This document shows positions 14,814-24,516 of a stretch of 64,000 nucleotides of DNA, piece after piece. The notes under the pieces are model-generated. The model saw nothing but the letters and a program-made list of their open reading frames with translations. It searched no databases and was not told where the DNA came from. A program made the translations under genes and the position numbers. The stretch lies in contig NZ_LGTB01000012.1 in assembly GCF_001238275.1 (NCBI RefSeq), positions 1-64,000 of the forward strand. Direction: 5' to 3'. The stretch comes from Bradyrhizobium viridifuturi (GTDB taxonomy: Bacteria; Pseudomonadota; Alphaproteobacteria; Rhizobiales; Xanthobacteraceae). Within the stretch, counting starts at the first letter, position 1. Each line of letters starts with the position of its first letter.

Positions 14814-16142
14814 ATGACCACAGACGCGATCAAGCCGGTTGCCCATCCCCATCATCAGCCCTGGTACAAGATCCTCTACATCCAGGTGCTGATCGCGATC
14901 GCGGCAGGCGTCTTGATCGGGCATTTCTATCCCGGCCTCGGCAAGCAACTGAAGCCGCTCGGCGACGGCTTCATCGCGCTGATCAAGATGATGATCGCGC
15001 CGGTGATCTTCTGCACCGTGGTGCACGGCATCTCATCGATGGGCGACCTCAAGCGCGTCGGCCGGGTCGGGCTGAAGGCGCTGATCTATTTCGAGGCAGT
15101 GTCGACCGTCGCGCTCGCGGTCGGCCTTCTGATCGGCGAGCTGCTGCAGCCCGGCCGCGGCTTCAACATCGATCCCTCGACGATCGATCCGAAGGCCGTC
15201 TCGAACTACGTGACGCAGGCGAAGGAGCAGGGCATCGTCGCCCATCTGATGGCGATCATTCCGGACAGCTTCTTCGGCGCGTTGGCGCGCGGCGACCTGC
15301 TGCAGGTGCTGCTGATCTCGATCCTGTCGGGGTTCGCCATCGCCTTGATGGGCAAGCCCGGCGAGCCGATCGCCGAGGCGATCGACAAGGCGTCCAAGAT
15401 GTTCTTCGGCATCATCCGCATGATCGTCCGGGTCGCGCCGCTCGGCGCGTTCGGCGCGATGGCCTTCACGGTCGGTGCCTACGGCCTCGGCTCGCTGGTC
15501 AACCTGGCGGCGCTGATCGCGACCTTCTATCTCACCAGCATCCTGTTCGTGCTGATCGTGCTCGGCGCGATCGCGCGGTTGGCGGGTTTCTCGATCATCC
15601 GCTTCATCGCCTATATCAAGGACGAGCTCCTGATCGTGCTCGGCACCTCGTCGTCGGAGACCGTGCTGCCGCAGATGATCCAGAAGATGGAGCATCTCGG
15701 CGCCTCGCGCTCGGTGGTCGGTCTCGTGGTGCCGACCGGCTACAGCTTCAATCTCGACGGCACCAACATCTACATGACGCTGGCGACGCTGTTCCTGGCG
15801 CAGGCCACCAACACGCATCTGACGATCTGGCAGGAGCTCGGCATTCTCGGCGTCGCCATGATCACCTCGAAGGGCGCGTCCGGCGTCACCGGCGCCGGCT
15901 TCATCACGCTCGCCGCGACGCTGTCGATCGTGCCCGATATCCCGATCCAGTCGATCGCGATCCTGGTCGGCATCGACAAGTTCATGAGCGAATGCCGCGC
16001 GCTGACCAACCTGATCGGCAACGGCGTCGCCTGCGTCGTGATCAGCCTCTCCGAAGGCGAGCTCGACAAGGACGCGCTGCACGAGACGATGGCGCATCCG
16101 CTCCAGCTCGGCGAGGCGCTGGAGCCGGGCGCCTCCGGGTAG
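14814..16142 (+). CDS. dctA: C4-dicarboxylate/cation symporter DctA
   Basis: 442 aa, DAACS family. [19 protein letters not shown], the [10 protein letters not shown] serine-rich re-entrant loop, and the [15 protein letters not shown] and [15 protein letters not shown] motifs are all present and characteristic of DctA, which imports succinate, malate and fumarate with cations. ATG 14814 gives the usual family start; the open frame reaches 14715. No DctB/DctD regulatory pair is adjacent. Confidence 0.93.
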   Translation: MTTDAIKPVAHPHHQPWYKILYIQVLIAIAAGVLIGHFYPGLGKQLKPLGDGFIALIKMMIAPVIFCTVVHGISSMGDLKRVGRVGLKALIYFEAVSTVALAVGLLIGELLQPGRGFNIDPSTIDPKAVSNYVTQAKEQGIVAHLMAIIPDSFFGALARGDLLQVLLISILSGFAIALMGKPGEPIAEAIDKASKMFFGIIRMIVRVAPLGAFGAMAFTVGAYGLGSLVNLAALIATFYLTSILFVLIVLGAIARLAGFSIIRFIAYIKDELLIVLGTSSSETVLPQMIQKMEHLGASRSVVGLVVPTGYSFNLDGTNIYMTLATLFLAQATNTHLTIWQELGILGVAMITSKGASGVTGAGFITLAATLSIVPDIPIQSIAILVGIDKFMSECRALTNLIGNGVACVVISLSEGELDKDALHETMAHPLQLGEALEPGASG

Positions 16143-16242
16143 GCAGCATGACGTCGTGGGGTCGTCGCAGGGGGCGCTGCCAAAATATCGAAAACAACCC
16201 CATGCAAAGGGGCCGGCGGCGGCCGGCGTTCGGCCGGGCAAC

Positions 16243-16272
16243 TTGACACGTCGGGCAATTCAGGGGTATTTT
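16243..16272 (+). promoter_or_regulatory. predicted sigma-70 promoter
   Basis: TTGACA (16243-16248), 18-base spacer, TATTTT (16267-16272). A start about 7 bases further would put transcription only a few bases before ATG 16286. The AraC-type gene is therefore either near leaderless or begins at a later ATG, such as 16358. Confidence 0.5.
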
Positions 16273-16285
16273 CTAATATTCCGAA

Positions 16286-17374
16286 ATGGCGCGGGTGTCC
16301 CTTCGCCCCGCCGCGCCCACATCGCTGGCGAGCCCGTCGACCAGCTTGGTGAAGAAGATGCTCCTGGATATAGGTCTTCGCGGCGGGGCGCTCGCTTTGC
16401 TGGTGCTTCTCGCGCTCGACGCGCTGCTGCAGTTGCGCAACAGCAGGCTCGGCCGCATCACCCTGGTTTTCGACCTGTGCGGAATTGCGTTTCTCATTGA
16501 GACGGCTCCGCAATTTCGCGACAGCCAGGCAGTGTGGGTCCTCGTCCTGCGGCTGGCGAGCAATATGGCGGCGGGCGTCTTCGTGCTCTGGAGCGAGGAG
16601 GTTTTCGACGACACGGCGAGGCCGCCGTTGATCGGTTGGACAGCGGTGGGCTTGATGGCCTTGCTTGCCGTCTGGGCCGTGGTCACCGACTCTTCATGGG
16701 CCTGGCTCGCAACCCATGTCTGCGCCCTCATGCTTGTGGTGATCGCGATCGGTCGCGTGCTGCTGGGCCGAGCCGACGACCTGATCGAGATGCGCCGCCG
16801 GGATCGGATCGTGTTCGCGTGGGGTTTGGGCCTCGCGATCGCGGGCTGCACGCTGATCGGGTCGACCAATCTCGCGATGACGCCTGCGCTCCCCGGTGTG
16901 CTGGGCATCGCGCTTGCGGCTGCCTTGTTCCGCCTGCATCGGGCAAGCCCGATCTCCGCGGTCGCTGCCGCGCCACCGGCATCGGGCCCGGCCGCATCAA
17001 CATCTGAAATGACCGAGCCGGAAGCGGCCCTCTATCGGCGTCTGCTGACGGTCATGGAGGTGGAGCGGGCCTACCGCGACGGCAGCATGACGATCGCCAG
17101 CCTGGCCAAGCGGCTCGACGCGCCGGAGTACCGCGTGCGCCTGCTCATCAATCAGCGGCTCGGCCACGGCAACTTCGCCCGCTTCGTCAACTCATACCGG
17201 CTGGCGGAAGCGCGCTCGGCCCTGGCCGATGCCGGCCAGGCGCGTGTCCCGATCCTGACCATTGCACTGGATGCCGGCTTCGAGTCGATCGGCCCGTTCA
17301 ATCGCGCGTTCAAGGCGGTGACCGGAGAAACGCCGAGCACATTCCGCAAGCGGGCCCTGGCCGGGCCGGTGTGA
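16286..17374 (+). CDS. membrane-anchored AraC family transcriptional regulator
   Basis: 362 aa. The first 220 residues form six or seven hydrophobic segments (GGALALLVLLALDALLQL, VLVLRLASNMAAGVFVLW and others). A linker follows, then an AraC HTH domain from about 250 (TIASLAKRLDAPEYRVRLLI, ILTIALDAGFESIGPFNRAF). The membrane part probably senses an envelope or small hydrophobic signal. The acyltransferase gene starts 118 bases downstream and is a likely target. ATG 16286 or 16358 could be the start. Confidence 0.88.
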   Translation: MARVSLRPAAPTSLASPSTSLVKKMLLDIGLRGGALALLVLLALDALLQLRNSRLGRITLVFDLCGIAFLIETAPQFRDSQAVWVLVLRLASNMAAGVFVLWSEEVFDDTARPPLIGWTAVGLMALLAVWAVVTDSSWAWLATHVCALMLVVIAIGRVLLGRADDLIEMRRRDRIVFAWGLGLAIAGCTLIGSTNLAMTPALPGVLGIALAAALFRLHRASPISAVAAAPPASGPAASTSEMTEPEAALYRRLLTVMEVERAYRDGSMTIASLAKRLDAPEYRVRLLINQRLGHGNFARFVNSYRLAEARSALADAGQARVPILTIALDAGFESIGPFNRAFKAVTGETPSTFRKRALAGPV

Positions 17375-17491
17375 CGCACCGATTGTCGCAAACGGCCAGG
17401 TTTTGCGGGTTTCGGCGACCCTGAGTGCGACTTTCGGCGCGACCGGCCAGGCCTTGGCCACCATGTTCGGCGTCCCGCAAAGGAGACGCAC

Positions 17492-18646
17492 ATGGAACGC
17501 CCCGTTCGACCGACGCCCCACAGGCTCCTGTATATCGACAATCTGCGCTGGTCGGCGATCAGCATGGTCGTGGTCATGCATGCCGCCGTCACCTACTCGC
17601 CGTTTGGAAGCTGGTACTATCGCGAACATCCACCGTTGGGCCTCGGCACTCGGGTGGCGTTTGCGGCCTATCAGGCATTTCAGCACGCCGTCTCGATGGG
17701 GCTGCTGTTCGGCATAGCCGGATACTTTGCCGCCGGCATGGTGGCCCGCCGCGGCGTCGTCGGCTTCTTGAAGGAACGGCTGTATCGGCTCGGCATACCT
17801 CTGCTGCTTTACATCGGGCTTATTGGACCGCTGACCGAATACTACGTGGCGGGATCATGGTGGTCGCAGCCGCGCCGGAGCTTCACTGAGGACTGGTTGC
17901 ACCACGCCTCCAACGGCCAGCTTCTTGACGGCTCCGGCCCGCTCTGGTTCTGCCTCGTGCTGTTGCTGTTTTCCGGCTGCTTTGCCTTGCTGTGCAGATT
18001 CCGGCCGATCGGCCAGCCCTCCGCCCGGCCGGTGCCGAGCCTCGCCGCCGTGCTCGGCTTTGTCCTGGCGATGAGCGCCGTGACGTTCGCGGTGGGGCAG
18101 CTGGCGCCGGAAGGCCGCACCATCCTCAACATCGCCATTCACGACGCGCCGCAGTACCCCTTCATGTTCGCCGCCGGGGTGGCGGCGTGGCGGGGGGATT
18201 GGCTGCGACAGATTTCGAGCGGCGCAGGACGGCGCTGGCTGGTCTGCGGGCTGGTGGGGAGCGTCACGCTGTGGGCCGCGATTGTCGTGTTCGGGGGAGC
18301 CCTCGAGGGCCGGCTGGCCGACTATGGCGGCGGTTGGCATTGGCAGGCGGCAGGCATGGACTTTTGGCGGTCGGCGACGTGCGCCTCGCTCAGCCTGGGG
18401 TTGGTGGTGCTGTATCGTGACCTGTTCGACTGGCAGGGTCCGGTGACAGGGTTCCTCAGCCGCAATGCTTTCGGCGTCTACGTGCTGCATGCCCCTGTGC
18501 TGATCGCAGTGACGCGCGTCATGCACGATTGGTCCGTTGCCCCGCAATGGAAGTTCCTGTTGGCAAGCCTCATTGGCGTGGTCGCCAGCTTTCTGGTCGT
18601 CGGATTGCTGGCTCGGCGCGTTCCGGGGCTGCGCGCAGTGCTGTAA
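17492..18646 (+). CDS. acyltransferase family membrane protein (Acyl_transf_3)
   Basis: 384 aa with about ten transmembrane segments. It opens RLLYIDNLRWSAISMVVVMHAA, the conserved D-x-x-R...H block of the acyltransferase 3 / OpgC-like family, which O-acylates surface polysaccharides, glucans or lipids in the inner membrane. FLSRNAFGVYVLHAPVL near the C terminus is also typical. GGAG precedes ATG 17492. Its position behind the membrane AraC regulator suggests envelope modification on a signal. Confidence 0.85.
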   Translation: MERPVRPTPHRLLYIDNLRWSAISMVVVMHAAVTYSPFGSWYYREHPPLGLGTRVAFAAYQAFQHAVSMGLLFGIAGYFAAGMVARRGVVGFLKERLYRLGIPLLLYIGLIGPLTEYYVAGSWWSQPRRSFTEDWLHHASNGQLLDGSGPLWFCLVLLLFSGCFALLCRFRPIGQPSARPVPSLAAVLGFVLAMSAVTFAVGQLAPEGRTILNIAIHDAPQYPFMFAAGVAAWRGDWLRQISSGAGRRWLVCGLVGSVTLWAAIVVFGGALEGRLADYGGGWHWQAAGMDFWRSATCASLSLGLVVLYRDLFDWQGPVTGFLSRNAFGVYVLHAPVLIAVTRVMHDWSVAPQWKFLLASLIGVVASFLVVGLLARRVPGLRAVL

Positions 18647-18771
18647 ACGTTGGCGCGCGCCCATGAGATTTGCGGGCAAACGGCAGCCATGCGCTATTTG
18701 GTTGCGCACTAGGATGCGGACTCATTGAGGCGCAGCCTGATTGACATCGGTTGAACGAAGGCAAGGGCTGC

Positions 18772-19527
18772 CTAAACCGAATTAACCGCCGCCCGGCCTC
18801 GGGACAGTGATGCAACAGGCCCCTTGCAGGCGTCCGTTGGTGGTGCGCCCTCAATGCCGAACGTTGCGGCAAGCTCTCTCACGCCAACGGGAGTCACGAG
18901 GAGCGCGCGGCTATCCCGGATATGCTCGACCCAAGCGTGATCGAGGGCGTGACGAAGAATGGCAGCGCCGACCGCCCCGGCCAGATGCGGCCGGCGCTCG
19001 CTCCAGTCGAGACAAGGTCGGCAGAACACTCGGCGCTTGGAGGCGAGGCAAAGATCGACGCCCAATCCATCGAAGAATGACTGACCGGCATCGGTCAGTT
19101 GGCCGCCATCCTCGTCGAGCAGAATAAACGACTGTTGGACCAGCCGGTCGGCGATTGCAACGGCGATGCGGCCGGCCATGTGGTCATAGCACGTGCGCGC
19201 GTGTCGAAGCGTCTCTCCTCCACGCCAGAGATTGCGCTGCCGTGCGGGGCCTTCCTGTGCCACGACCATGAGACCTTCCAGCATGCGTGCGACAAGCGGA
19301 GAGGCCAGACGGAAATATCGTCGTCGGCCCCGCCTTTCAAGCGCGAGCAGTCCGGCGTCGCTGAGTTTCGCGAGATGGCCACTCGCTGTCTGCGGCGCCA
19401 CGCCGGACAGATAGGCGAGCTCCGTTGCGGTCAATGTTCGGCCATCCATCAGCGCACTAAGCATGTTGGCGCGCGCGGGATCGCCGACGAGTGCCGCGAC
19501 CTGTGCGATCTTGGGTCCCGTGTCCAT
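18772..19527 (-). CDS. ArsR-type winged-helix transcriptional regulator
   Basis: 251 aa. The N-terminal ArsR-like domain has VGDPARANMLSALMDG, then LTATELAYLSGVAPQTASGH and RRYFRLAS. The C-terminal 130 residues form an effector part with a small Cys cluster (CLASKRRVFCRPCLDWSERR, near residue 175). It is divergent from the frameshifted MFS transporter, with a perfect palindrome between them, so it is the probable repressor of that exporter. The Cys cluster could sense metal or redox, which is speculative. Confidence 0.88.
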   Translation of the reverse strand: MDTGPKIAQVAALVGDPARANMLSALMDGRTLTATELAYLSGVAPQTASGHLAKLSDAGLLALERRGRRRYFRLASPLVARMLEGLMVVAQEGPARQRNLWRGGETLRHARTCYDHMAGRIAVAIADRLVQQSFILLDEDGGQLTDAGQSFFDGLGVDLCLASKRRVFCRPCLDWSERRPHLAGAVGAAILRHALDHAWVEHIRDSRALLVTPVGVRELAATFGIEGAPPTDACKGPVASLSRGRAAVNSV

Positions 19528-19697
19528 GTCTTTGTCCTACGCCGACCAGGACGCAGCGCCAAGCACAAACACTTCGGCGAAGATCGTAGTGTTTTTGCGA
19601 GACCGGCGCGATCGCGGGACATAGGTTGCGCGGACACTGATACGTCCCGTCGAAGGAAGTGCTGCCACGAAGCATAGATCATCCTGCGGCGTCGAAT

Positions 19698-19715
19698 ATT
19701 CGATCGGTATCGAAT
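19698..19715. promoter_or_regulatory. perfect palindrome between ArsR-type regulator and MFS gene
   Basis: ATTCGAT-CGGT-ATCGAAT has 7-bp perfect arms. It lies 171 bases before the regulator start and 63 bases before the MFS start. This is the probable operator for the regulator at 18772-19527. Confidence 0.5.
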
Positions 19716-19777
19716 GATCATCGCAAAACGGGGCTTATCCGAGCCGACAAATTCTCACGGACAACTGAGTGTGATCA

Positions 19778-21195
19778 ATGCAACCAACTTTGCTCGACAC
19801 AAGGCATCGGAAACAAGCCCGCTCCGACAACACGTCATTGCATTCGCATCTCGCGAAGCCGCTGGCGCTTGCGGCCATGAGCCTCGGCCTTGGCGTGGTG
19901 CAGCTCGACATCACCATCGTCAACACCGCGCTGAGCAGCATCGGGACCTCGCTCGGCGGCAGCGTCGCCGAGCTGCAATGGGTGGTGACCGCCTATACCA
20001 TCGCGTTCGCTGCCTTCATTTTGACCGCCGGCGCGCTCGGTGACCGCGTTGGTGCCAAACGGATATTCATCGGGGGCTTTGCAATCTTCACGTTGGCTTC
20101 GCTCGCCTGTGCACTGGCCTCGTCGGCGGTGTTCCTGATCGCCGCGCGCTCCGTGCAGGGCCTGGCGGCGGCGATCCTGGTGCCGAACTCGCTGACGTTG
20201 CTCAATCACGCCTATGCCGATCCGAAGGCGCGCGGCCGCGCGGTCGGCTTCTGGGCTGCAGGTGCGAGCGTCGCACTGACTGCAGGGCCGTTCGTCGGCG
20301 GCACGCTGATCGCGCTGGTCGGCTGGCGCTCGATCTTCCTAGTCAACCTGCCGATTGGCGCCGCCGGCCTCTGGCTCGCATGGCGCTATGCGGAGGAGAC
20401 GCCGCGACTAGTGCAGCGCGAGATCGATCTGCCGGGCCAGATCGCGGCGATCGCAGCGCTCGGCACGCTGGCCGGCGCTCTGATCGAGGGCGGCGTGCTC
20501 GGCTGGAGCCATCCGCTCGTCATCATGGGCTTCGCAGCGGCGGCCGTGATCGGTTTCCTGTTCGTGTGGCGCGAGGCATGCGCGCCACAACCGATGCTGC
20601 CGCTCTCGCTGTTTGGCCATCGCATGTTCGCGCTGACCGCCCTGGTCGGGCTTCTCTTCAACATCGCCTTCTACGGCTGATCTTCGTGCTGAGCCTCTAT
20701 TTCCAGAAGGTCAGCGGCTGGTCGCCGTTCGCAACGGGCCTCGCCTTTGTGCCCATGATGGGCATGGTGCTGCCCGCCAACCTCGTCGCCGCGTCGGTCA
20801 GCGAGCGCCTGGGCGCGCCGCAAACCATCGCGCTGGCTTCGTTGATCACCGCCGCGGGCTGCATTGCGCTGCTGCTGCCCATGACCTCAGGCACGAGCTA
20901 CTGGGCGATCGGCGCGCAACTCGTCGTCCTCGGCGGCGGCCTCGGCCTGCTCGTGCCGCCTTTGACCTCGACACTGCTCGGCAGTGTCGAGAAGTCGCGA
21001 TCCGGCATCGCCGCAGGCGTGCTGAATGCGACGCGACAGACAGGCAGCGTGCTTGGTGTTGCCCTGTTCGGCTCGCTGGTCCAGGGGGACAATGGGTTCA
21101 TTGCAGGCGCACATGCCTCGCTGGTGATATCGGCTGTCGTGTTGCTCGCAGCTGCGGTCGTGATCTGGCTCGGCCGACCAAGGAAGGGACGATGA
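19778..21195 (+). CDS. MFS transporter, DHA2/EmrB-QacA type (frameshifted)
   Basis: Reads as one 14-TM drug-efflux protein if one C is restored near 20677. The first part ends LLFNIAFYG, followed at once by a stop. The next frame continues LIFVLSLYFQKVSGWSPFAT to 21195. DHA2 motifs are intact: LDITIVNTAL and LGDRVGAKRIFIGG in the first part, and GIAAGVLNATRQTGSVLGVA (motif C-like region) in the second. The divergent ArsR-type regulator probably controls it. Either a sequencing error or a recent inactivation. Confidence 0.85.
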
Positions 21196-21307
21196 AGAGG
21201 AGATGTGCAGACCGAGTTCGTCTGATGCCCGGAGGCAATTCCAGACCAACGAAGCATTCCGTTCGAACGCGGTGCAACAACTCGGATATCGAACTCATAC
21301 CCGACAT

Positions 21308-21339
21308 GGCGATGCGAAGATTTGGCGATGCGAAGATTT
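21308..21339 (+). repeat. 16-bp tandem direct repeat
   Basis: GGCGATGCGAAGATTT occurs twice head to tail between the MFS gene and the GST gene. It is probably a small duplication in the intergenic leader; no function is evident. Confidence 0.7.
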
Positions 21340-21409
21340 AATGGGTACATGGCCTAATGAGGCCGCCGTCCTAGTCCATCCAGCCCAGTCCAGTCCAGGA
21401 GCGCCAATC

Positions 21410-22051
21410 ATGCTCACCGTCTATGGCGAAGGTCGCGGTTTCCGCGTTGTCTGGCTGCTCGAGGAATTGGGATTGGCCTATCGGCTTCGTCCGGTCGACC
21501 TGCTCGCGGTCGAGATTGATCGCGATTTCCTCGCGATCAATCCCGCCGGTTACATTCCGGCATTGCAGGACGGCGAGACGATCATGGTCGAATCGATCGC
21601 GATTCTTGAGTACCTGCTCGCCCGATACGGCGCGGGTACGCTTGCCGTCGCCCCTGATGATCCCGCCTTCGCGTCGTACCTGCAATTTCTCCACTTGGGC
21701 GAGGCCGGGCTCGCCGGGCCGATGAATGCCGTCTTCGTCGGTCGCGAACTGGCGCCCGAAGCCGAGCGAGATGCCCGGGTGACCCGCTGGGCATTGGAGA
21801 CCTTCGAGAGCCGGCTCGGGTTGGTGATCCGCCGCCTCGCGGACTGCCCTTATCTAGCCCGCGACCACTTCACGGCCGCCGATATCTCGGTGAGCTACGC
21901 CCTGCTGCTGGGCCTGCGAACCGGCAACTACGTTCCCGGTCCGACCGAGCGGGACTATCTCGCCCGCACGACGGCACGCCCTGCCTACATCAGGGCGATG
22001 GAAAGCTGCCAGGCCACCAAGGCCTGGGCGGCGCGATCACCGGGATTGTAG
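21410..22051 (+). CDS. glutathione S-transferase family protein
   Basis: 213 aa. The N-terminal thioredoxin fold has MLTVYGEGRGFRVVWLLEEL, INPAGYIPALQDG and VESIAILEYL (glutathione gamma-glutamyl contact at the E-S). The C-terminal helical domain has HFTAADISVSYALLLG. AGGAG lies before ATG 21410. It is one of two GST-fold genes in the window and is not closely related to the one at 13238. Substrate unknown. Confidence 0.88.
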   Translation: MLTVYGEGRGFRVVWLLEELGLAYRLRPVDLLAVEIDRDFLAINPAGYIPALQDGETIMVESIAILEYLLARYGAGTLAVAPDDPAFASYLQFLHLGEAGLAGPMNAVFVGRELAPEAERDARVTRWALETFESRLGLVIRRLADCPYLARDHFTAADISVSYALLLGLRTGNYVPGPTERDYLARTTARPAYIRAMESCQATKAWAARSPGL

Positions 22052-22191
22052 TGCCTGTTTTAGTGTACCCATTGAGCGGCTCACGGCCGATGTCCGCTTA
22101 AACACCAACAGCGGCGGAAGGGGAGCGCGTTCTCCTTCGGCATTCCAAGCCGATCGGCAGCTTCCCCAAGTGCCGGGAAGCCACCGATCTT

Positions 22192-22509
22192 TCAAGAAAT
22201 CCGACACGCCATCAGGAGCAAGGCAGCAAAGCAACCGATCGGTGCGAGGTGGGAGAACTCCCGATGTCGCGAGATGGTCAAAGCTGCCGCCGCGAGAATG
22301 ACGGCGCAGAGGATCAAACCTGGTGCCCGGGTTGCCGGTATAGCGACCAGGATTGCAGCCGATATTTCCAATCCGCCGGTGACCCGGCACCACCACGCAG
22401 GATACCCCCACCGAACAAAGTTGCTCCGCGTCGTCGATGTTGCGATCGCGTTGAACAGACCTGCACTGGCGAAGGCGGCGGCAAGCAGCCCAATGAATAT
22501 CATGTGCAT
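22192..22509 (-). CDS. DoxX-like family membrane protein
   Basis: 105 aa with three to four transmembrane helices. IFIGLLAAAFASAGLFNAIA, RWGYPAWWCRVTGGLEISAA and PGLILCAVILAAAAL match the DoxX-like family of small quinone-associated or stress-related membrane proteins. It starts 3 bases after the epimerase stop, so the two are cotranscribed. Exact role unknown. Confidence 0.78.
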   Translation of the reverse strand: MHMIFIGLLAAAFASAGLFNAIATSTTRSNFVRWGYPAWWCRVTGGLEISAAILVAIPATRAPGLILCAVILAAAALTISRHREFSHLAPIGCFAALLLMACRIS

Positions 22510-22512
22510 GGC

Positions 22513-23403
22513 TTAAGCGACCGCCAACGCATAAGCGCGCAACTCGTCGATGATCGATACCCGCGAGGGATTCCAGCCGAGTTCGCGCTTCGCTTTCTCG
22601 CCCGAGATGATCTGATCGGAGGCGATCGCATCGGCGAAGCCCCAGAGGACCTTGCGCGCTTCGTCGAGCGGCCACGCCGCCACTCGGCCGCCGGCACCGC
22701 CTAACTCGCTCGCTGCGCGTGCGATCTCGACGAGCCGCGGCGCCGAACCGTGCACGCCATTGAAGACGGATCCCGCTGGTGCCCGTTCGAGCGCGAGCGC
22801 ATAGAGATCGGCGAGGTCGTCGGCATGCACGGTCGACCAGCGATTTTGACCGTCACCGACATGAAGCGCCGCCCCATGTTGCTTGGCCGCAGCGACCATC
22901 ATCATCGCGGCGCCGCCCCAGTTGCCATAGACCCAGGCAGGCCGGATAACGACCGGATGGACGCTCTCGGCTGCGGCCGCGAGGATCTCGCGTTCCAGCC
23001 CCTCGCGCCAACGGACCATCTCGACCGGGTTCAGTGGAGTGTCCTCGGTCGCGGGCGTGTCGCCCGTGGAGCCGTAGACCAAGCTGCCACTGGTATAGAT
23101 GAAGCGCTGACCCGTTCCGCGCTGGGCTTCAAGGATTGCACGTGTCGCAATCTCATCGAGAGAAGAAGCGTTCTGGTCGTTGGGCGAGGCGGCATGGACG
23201 ACGGCGTCCACGCCCCGCACCGCCGAGGCCAAGCTCGCCGTGTCGGCAAGCTCACCTAGCTCCACCACGAAGCCTCGGTCGAGCAGCTTGGCCGCGCTCG
23301 CTTCCGACCGGGCTAGCGCTACGATTTCATGACCTCTCTCCTTCAATCGATGCGCTACCGCACCGCCGATCAAGCCAGTAGCGCCCGTTACCAAAACTCG
23401 CAT
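22513..23403 (-). CDS. NAD-dependent epimerase/dehydratase family protein
   Basis: 296 aa extended SDR. MRVLVTGATGLIGGAVAHRL is the nucleotide-binding start, VVHAAS and YTSGSLVYG follow (Ser, with Tyr of the YxxxK region partly changed), and RPAWVYGNWGG with STVHADDLADLY completes the fold. ATG 23403 is the family start; a longer frame reaches 23583. It lies between the LysR gene and the DoxX gene on the same strand. Confidence 0.85.
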   Translation of the reverse strand: MRVLVTGATGLIGGAVAHRLKERGHEIVALARSEASAAKLLDRGFVVELGELADTASLASAVRGVDAVVHAASPNDQNASSLDEIATRAILEAQRGTGQRFIYTSGSLVYGSTGDTPATEDTPLNPVEMVRWREGLEREILAAAAESVHPVVIRPAWVYGNWGGAAMMMVAAAKQHGAALHVGDGQNRWSTVHADDLADLYALALERAPAGSVFNGVHGSAPRLVEIARAASELGGAGGRVAAWPLDEARKVLWGFADAIASDQIISGEKAKRELGWNPSRVSIIDELRAYALAVA

Positions 23404-23504
23404 GTCGATCACCTCGTCAATTTCGGTGAATCCAACAAAGCGGAACGGCAACGCGGATGGAAATCGCGAGTCCTGATGTGGCGCTATCGATCTCGCCGAT
23501 AGCG

Positions 23505-24413
23505 TCAAGCGGAGCCGGCGATTTTGGTGATGATGCCGCGCAGCCAGGCGATCGCCCCATGCGTATCGGCCCGCCGGTGCCACATCAAATGGAGCGGCCA
23601 GGTGGGCAGTTCGAGCGGCGGATCATACATGGCGATGCCAACTCCGGTATCAGCGAACCTTCGCGCGACCCGGGAGGCCAGCGTCCCGACGAGGTCGGTT
23701 CCGGCGATCACGAACGGTGCGGCCAGAAATTGCGGCAAGCTCAGCACGACGCGCCGTTCGAGGCCGAGATCGGCAAGCCTTCGATCGACGATCCCGGAAT
23801 GGTCGCCTTCCGGGGAGACCAGAAGATGCGGCGCCGCTGCGAAGGCCTTGAGGTTTGGACCGCCTGCGAACGCCGGGTGTCCCTCTCGCGCGACGCAGGC
23901 AAAGTTCTCAAAAAACAGCGGGCTGCTGATGATGCGCGCCGACGTCTCGACGGGAAAACCGATTGCGAGGTTCGCTTCGCCGCTGTCGAGCAGCGCGATC
24001 GCTTCGTCTCGTCCGAACATTCCGCAGACGCGCACGTTGATGTGCGGGGCATCGATGCTGAGGCGGGCCATGAGCGGCGGCAACAGGACGAACGCCGCAT
24101 AGTCGCTCATCGCGAGTGTGACGGTATTGTCGGATGTCGCGGGGTCGAAGCTATCGGCCTGTAGCGCGCTTCGGAGAAGCCGGAGCGCATCCGAGACGGG
24201 ACCAGCAAGGTCATGGGCGCGGGGCGTCGGCTGCATGCCTGAGGGCGTTCGCACGAAGAGCTCATCCCCAAGAAGCTCTCGCAAGCGCGTGAGTGCTCCG
24301 CTCATCGCCGACTGGCTGAGGCCGATCCGCGATCCGGCACGCGTCACGTGACGCTCCGCGTACAACGCATCAAAGGCCTTCATCAAGTTGAGGTCGAAAC
24401 CGGCTATATCCAT
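23505..24413 (-). CDS. LysR family transcriptional regulator, NodD-like
   Basis: 302 aa. Starts MDIAGFDLNLMKAFDALYAE with HTH GLSQSAMSGALTRLRELLGD, followed by a full effector domain. The DLNLL..FDAL opening puts it in the NodD/NocR-like LysR group. No nod box was seen, and the neighbours are an epimerase and a DoxX protein, so a nodulation role is not suggested. ATG 24413 chosen; in-frame starts exist upstream. Confidence 0.88.
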   Translation of the reverse strand: MDIAGFDLNLMKAFDALYAERHVTRAGSRIGLSQSAMSGALTRLRELLGDELFVRTPSGMQPTPRAHDLAGPVSDALRLLRSALQADSFDPATSDNTVTLAMSDYAAFVLLPPLMARLSIDAPHINVRVCGMFGRDEAIALLDSGEANLAIGFPVETSARIISSPLFFENFACVAREGHPAFAGGPNLKAFAAAPHLLVSPEGDHSGIVDRRLADLGLERRVVLSLPQFLAAPFVIAGTDLVGTLASRVARRFADTGVGIAMYDPPLELPTWPLHLMWHRRADTHGAIAWLRGIITKIAGSA

Positions 24414-24516
24414 GCGGCCGATCATAAGCGGATGCGCTGAACGGGGATAGCGGCCATACGCCAAGCGCACACCCTTCGACCGCGCCGGTCGGGATCGTCG
24501 CGTTCGCAGAGCGGCG

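Noticed and set aside
20640..20700. Programmed frameshift in the MFS gene
   Set aside because: No slippery heptamer or downstream pseudoknot at the site, and four other genes have the same kind of single-base loss.
23505..24413. NodD and a symbiosis island
   Set aside because: The LysR protein is NodD-like only in the general sense; no nod box, nod, nif or fix genes, no transposases and no GC drop.
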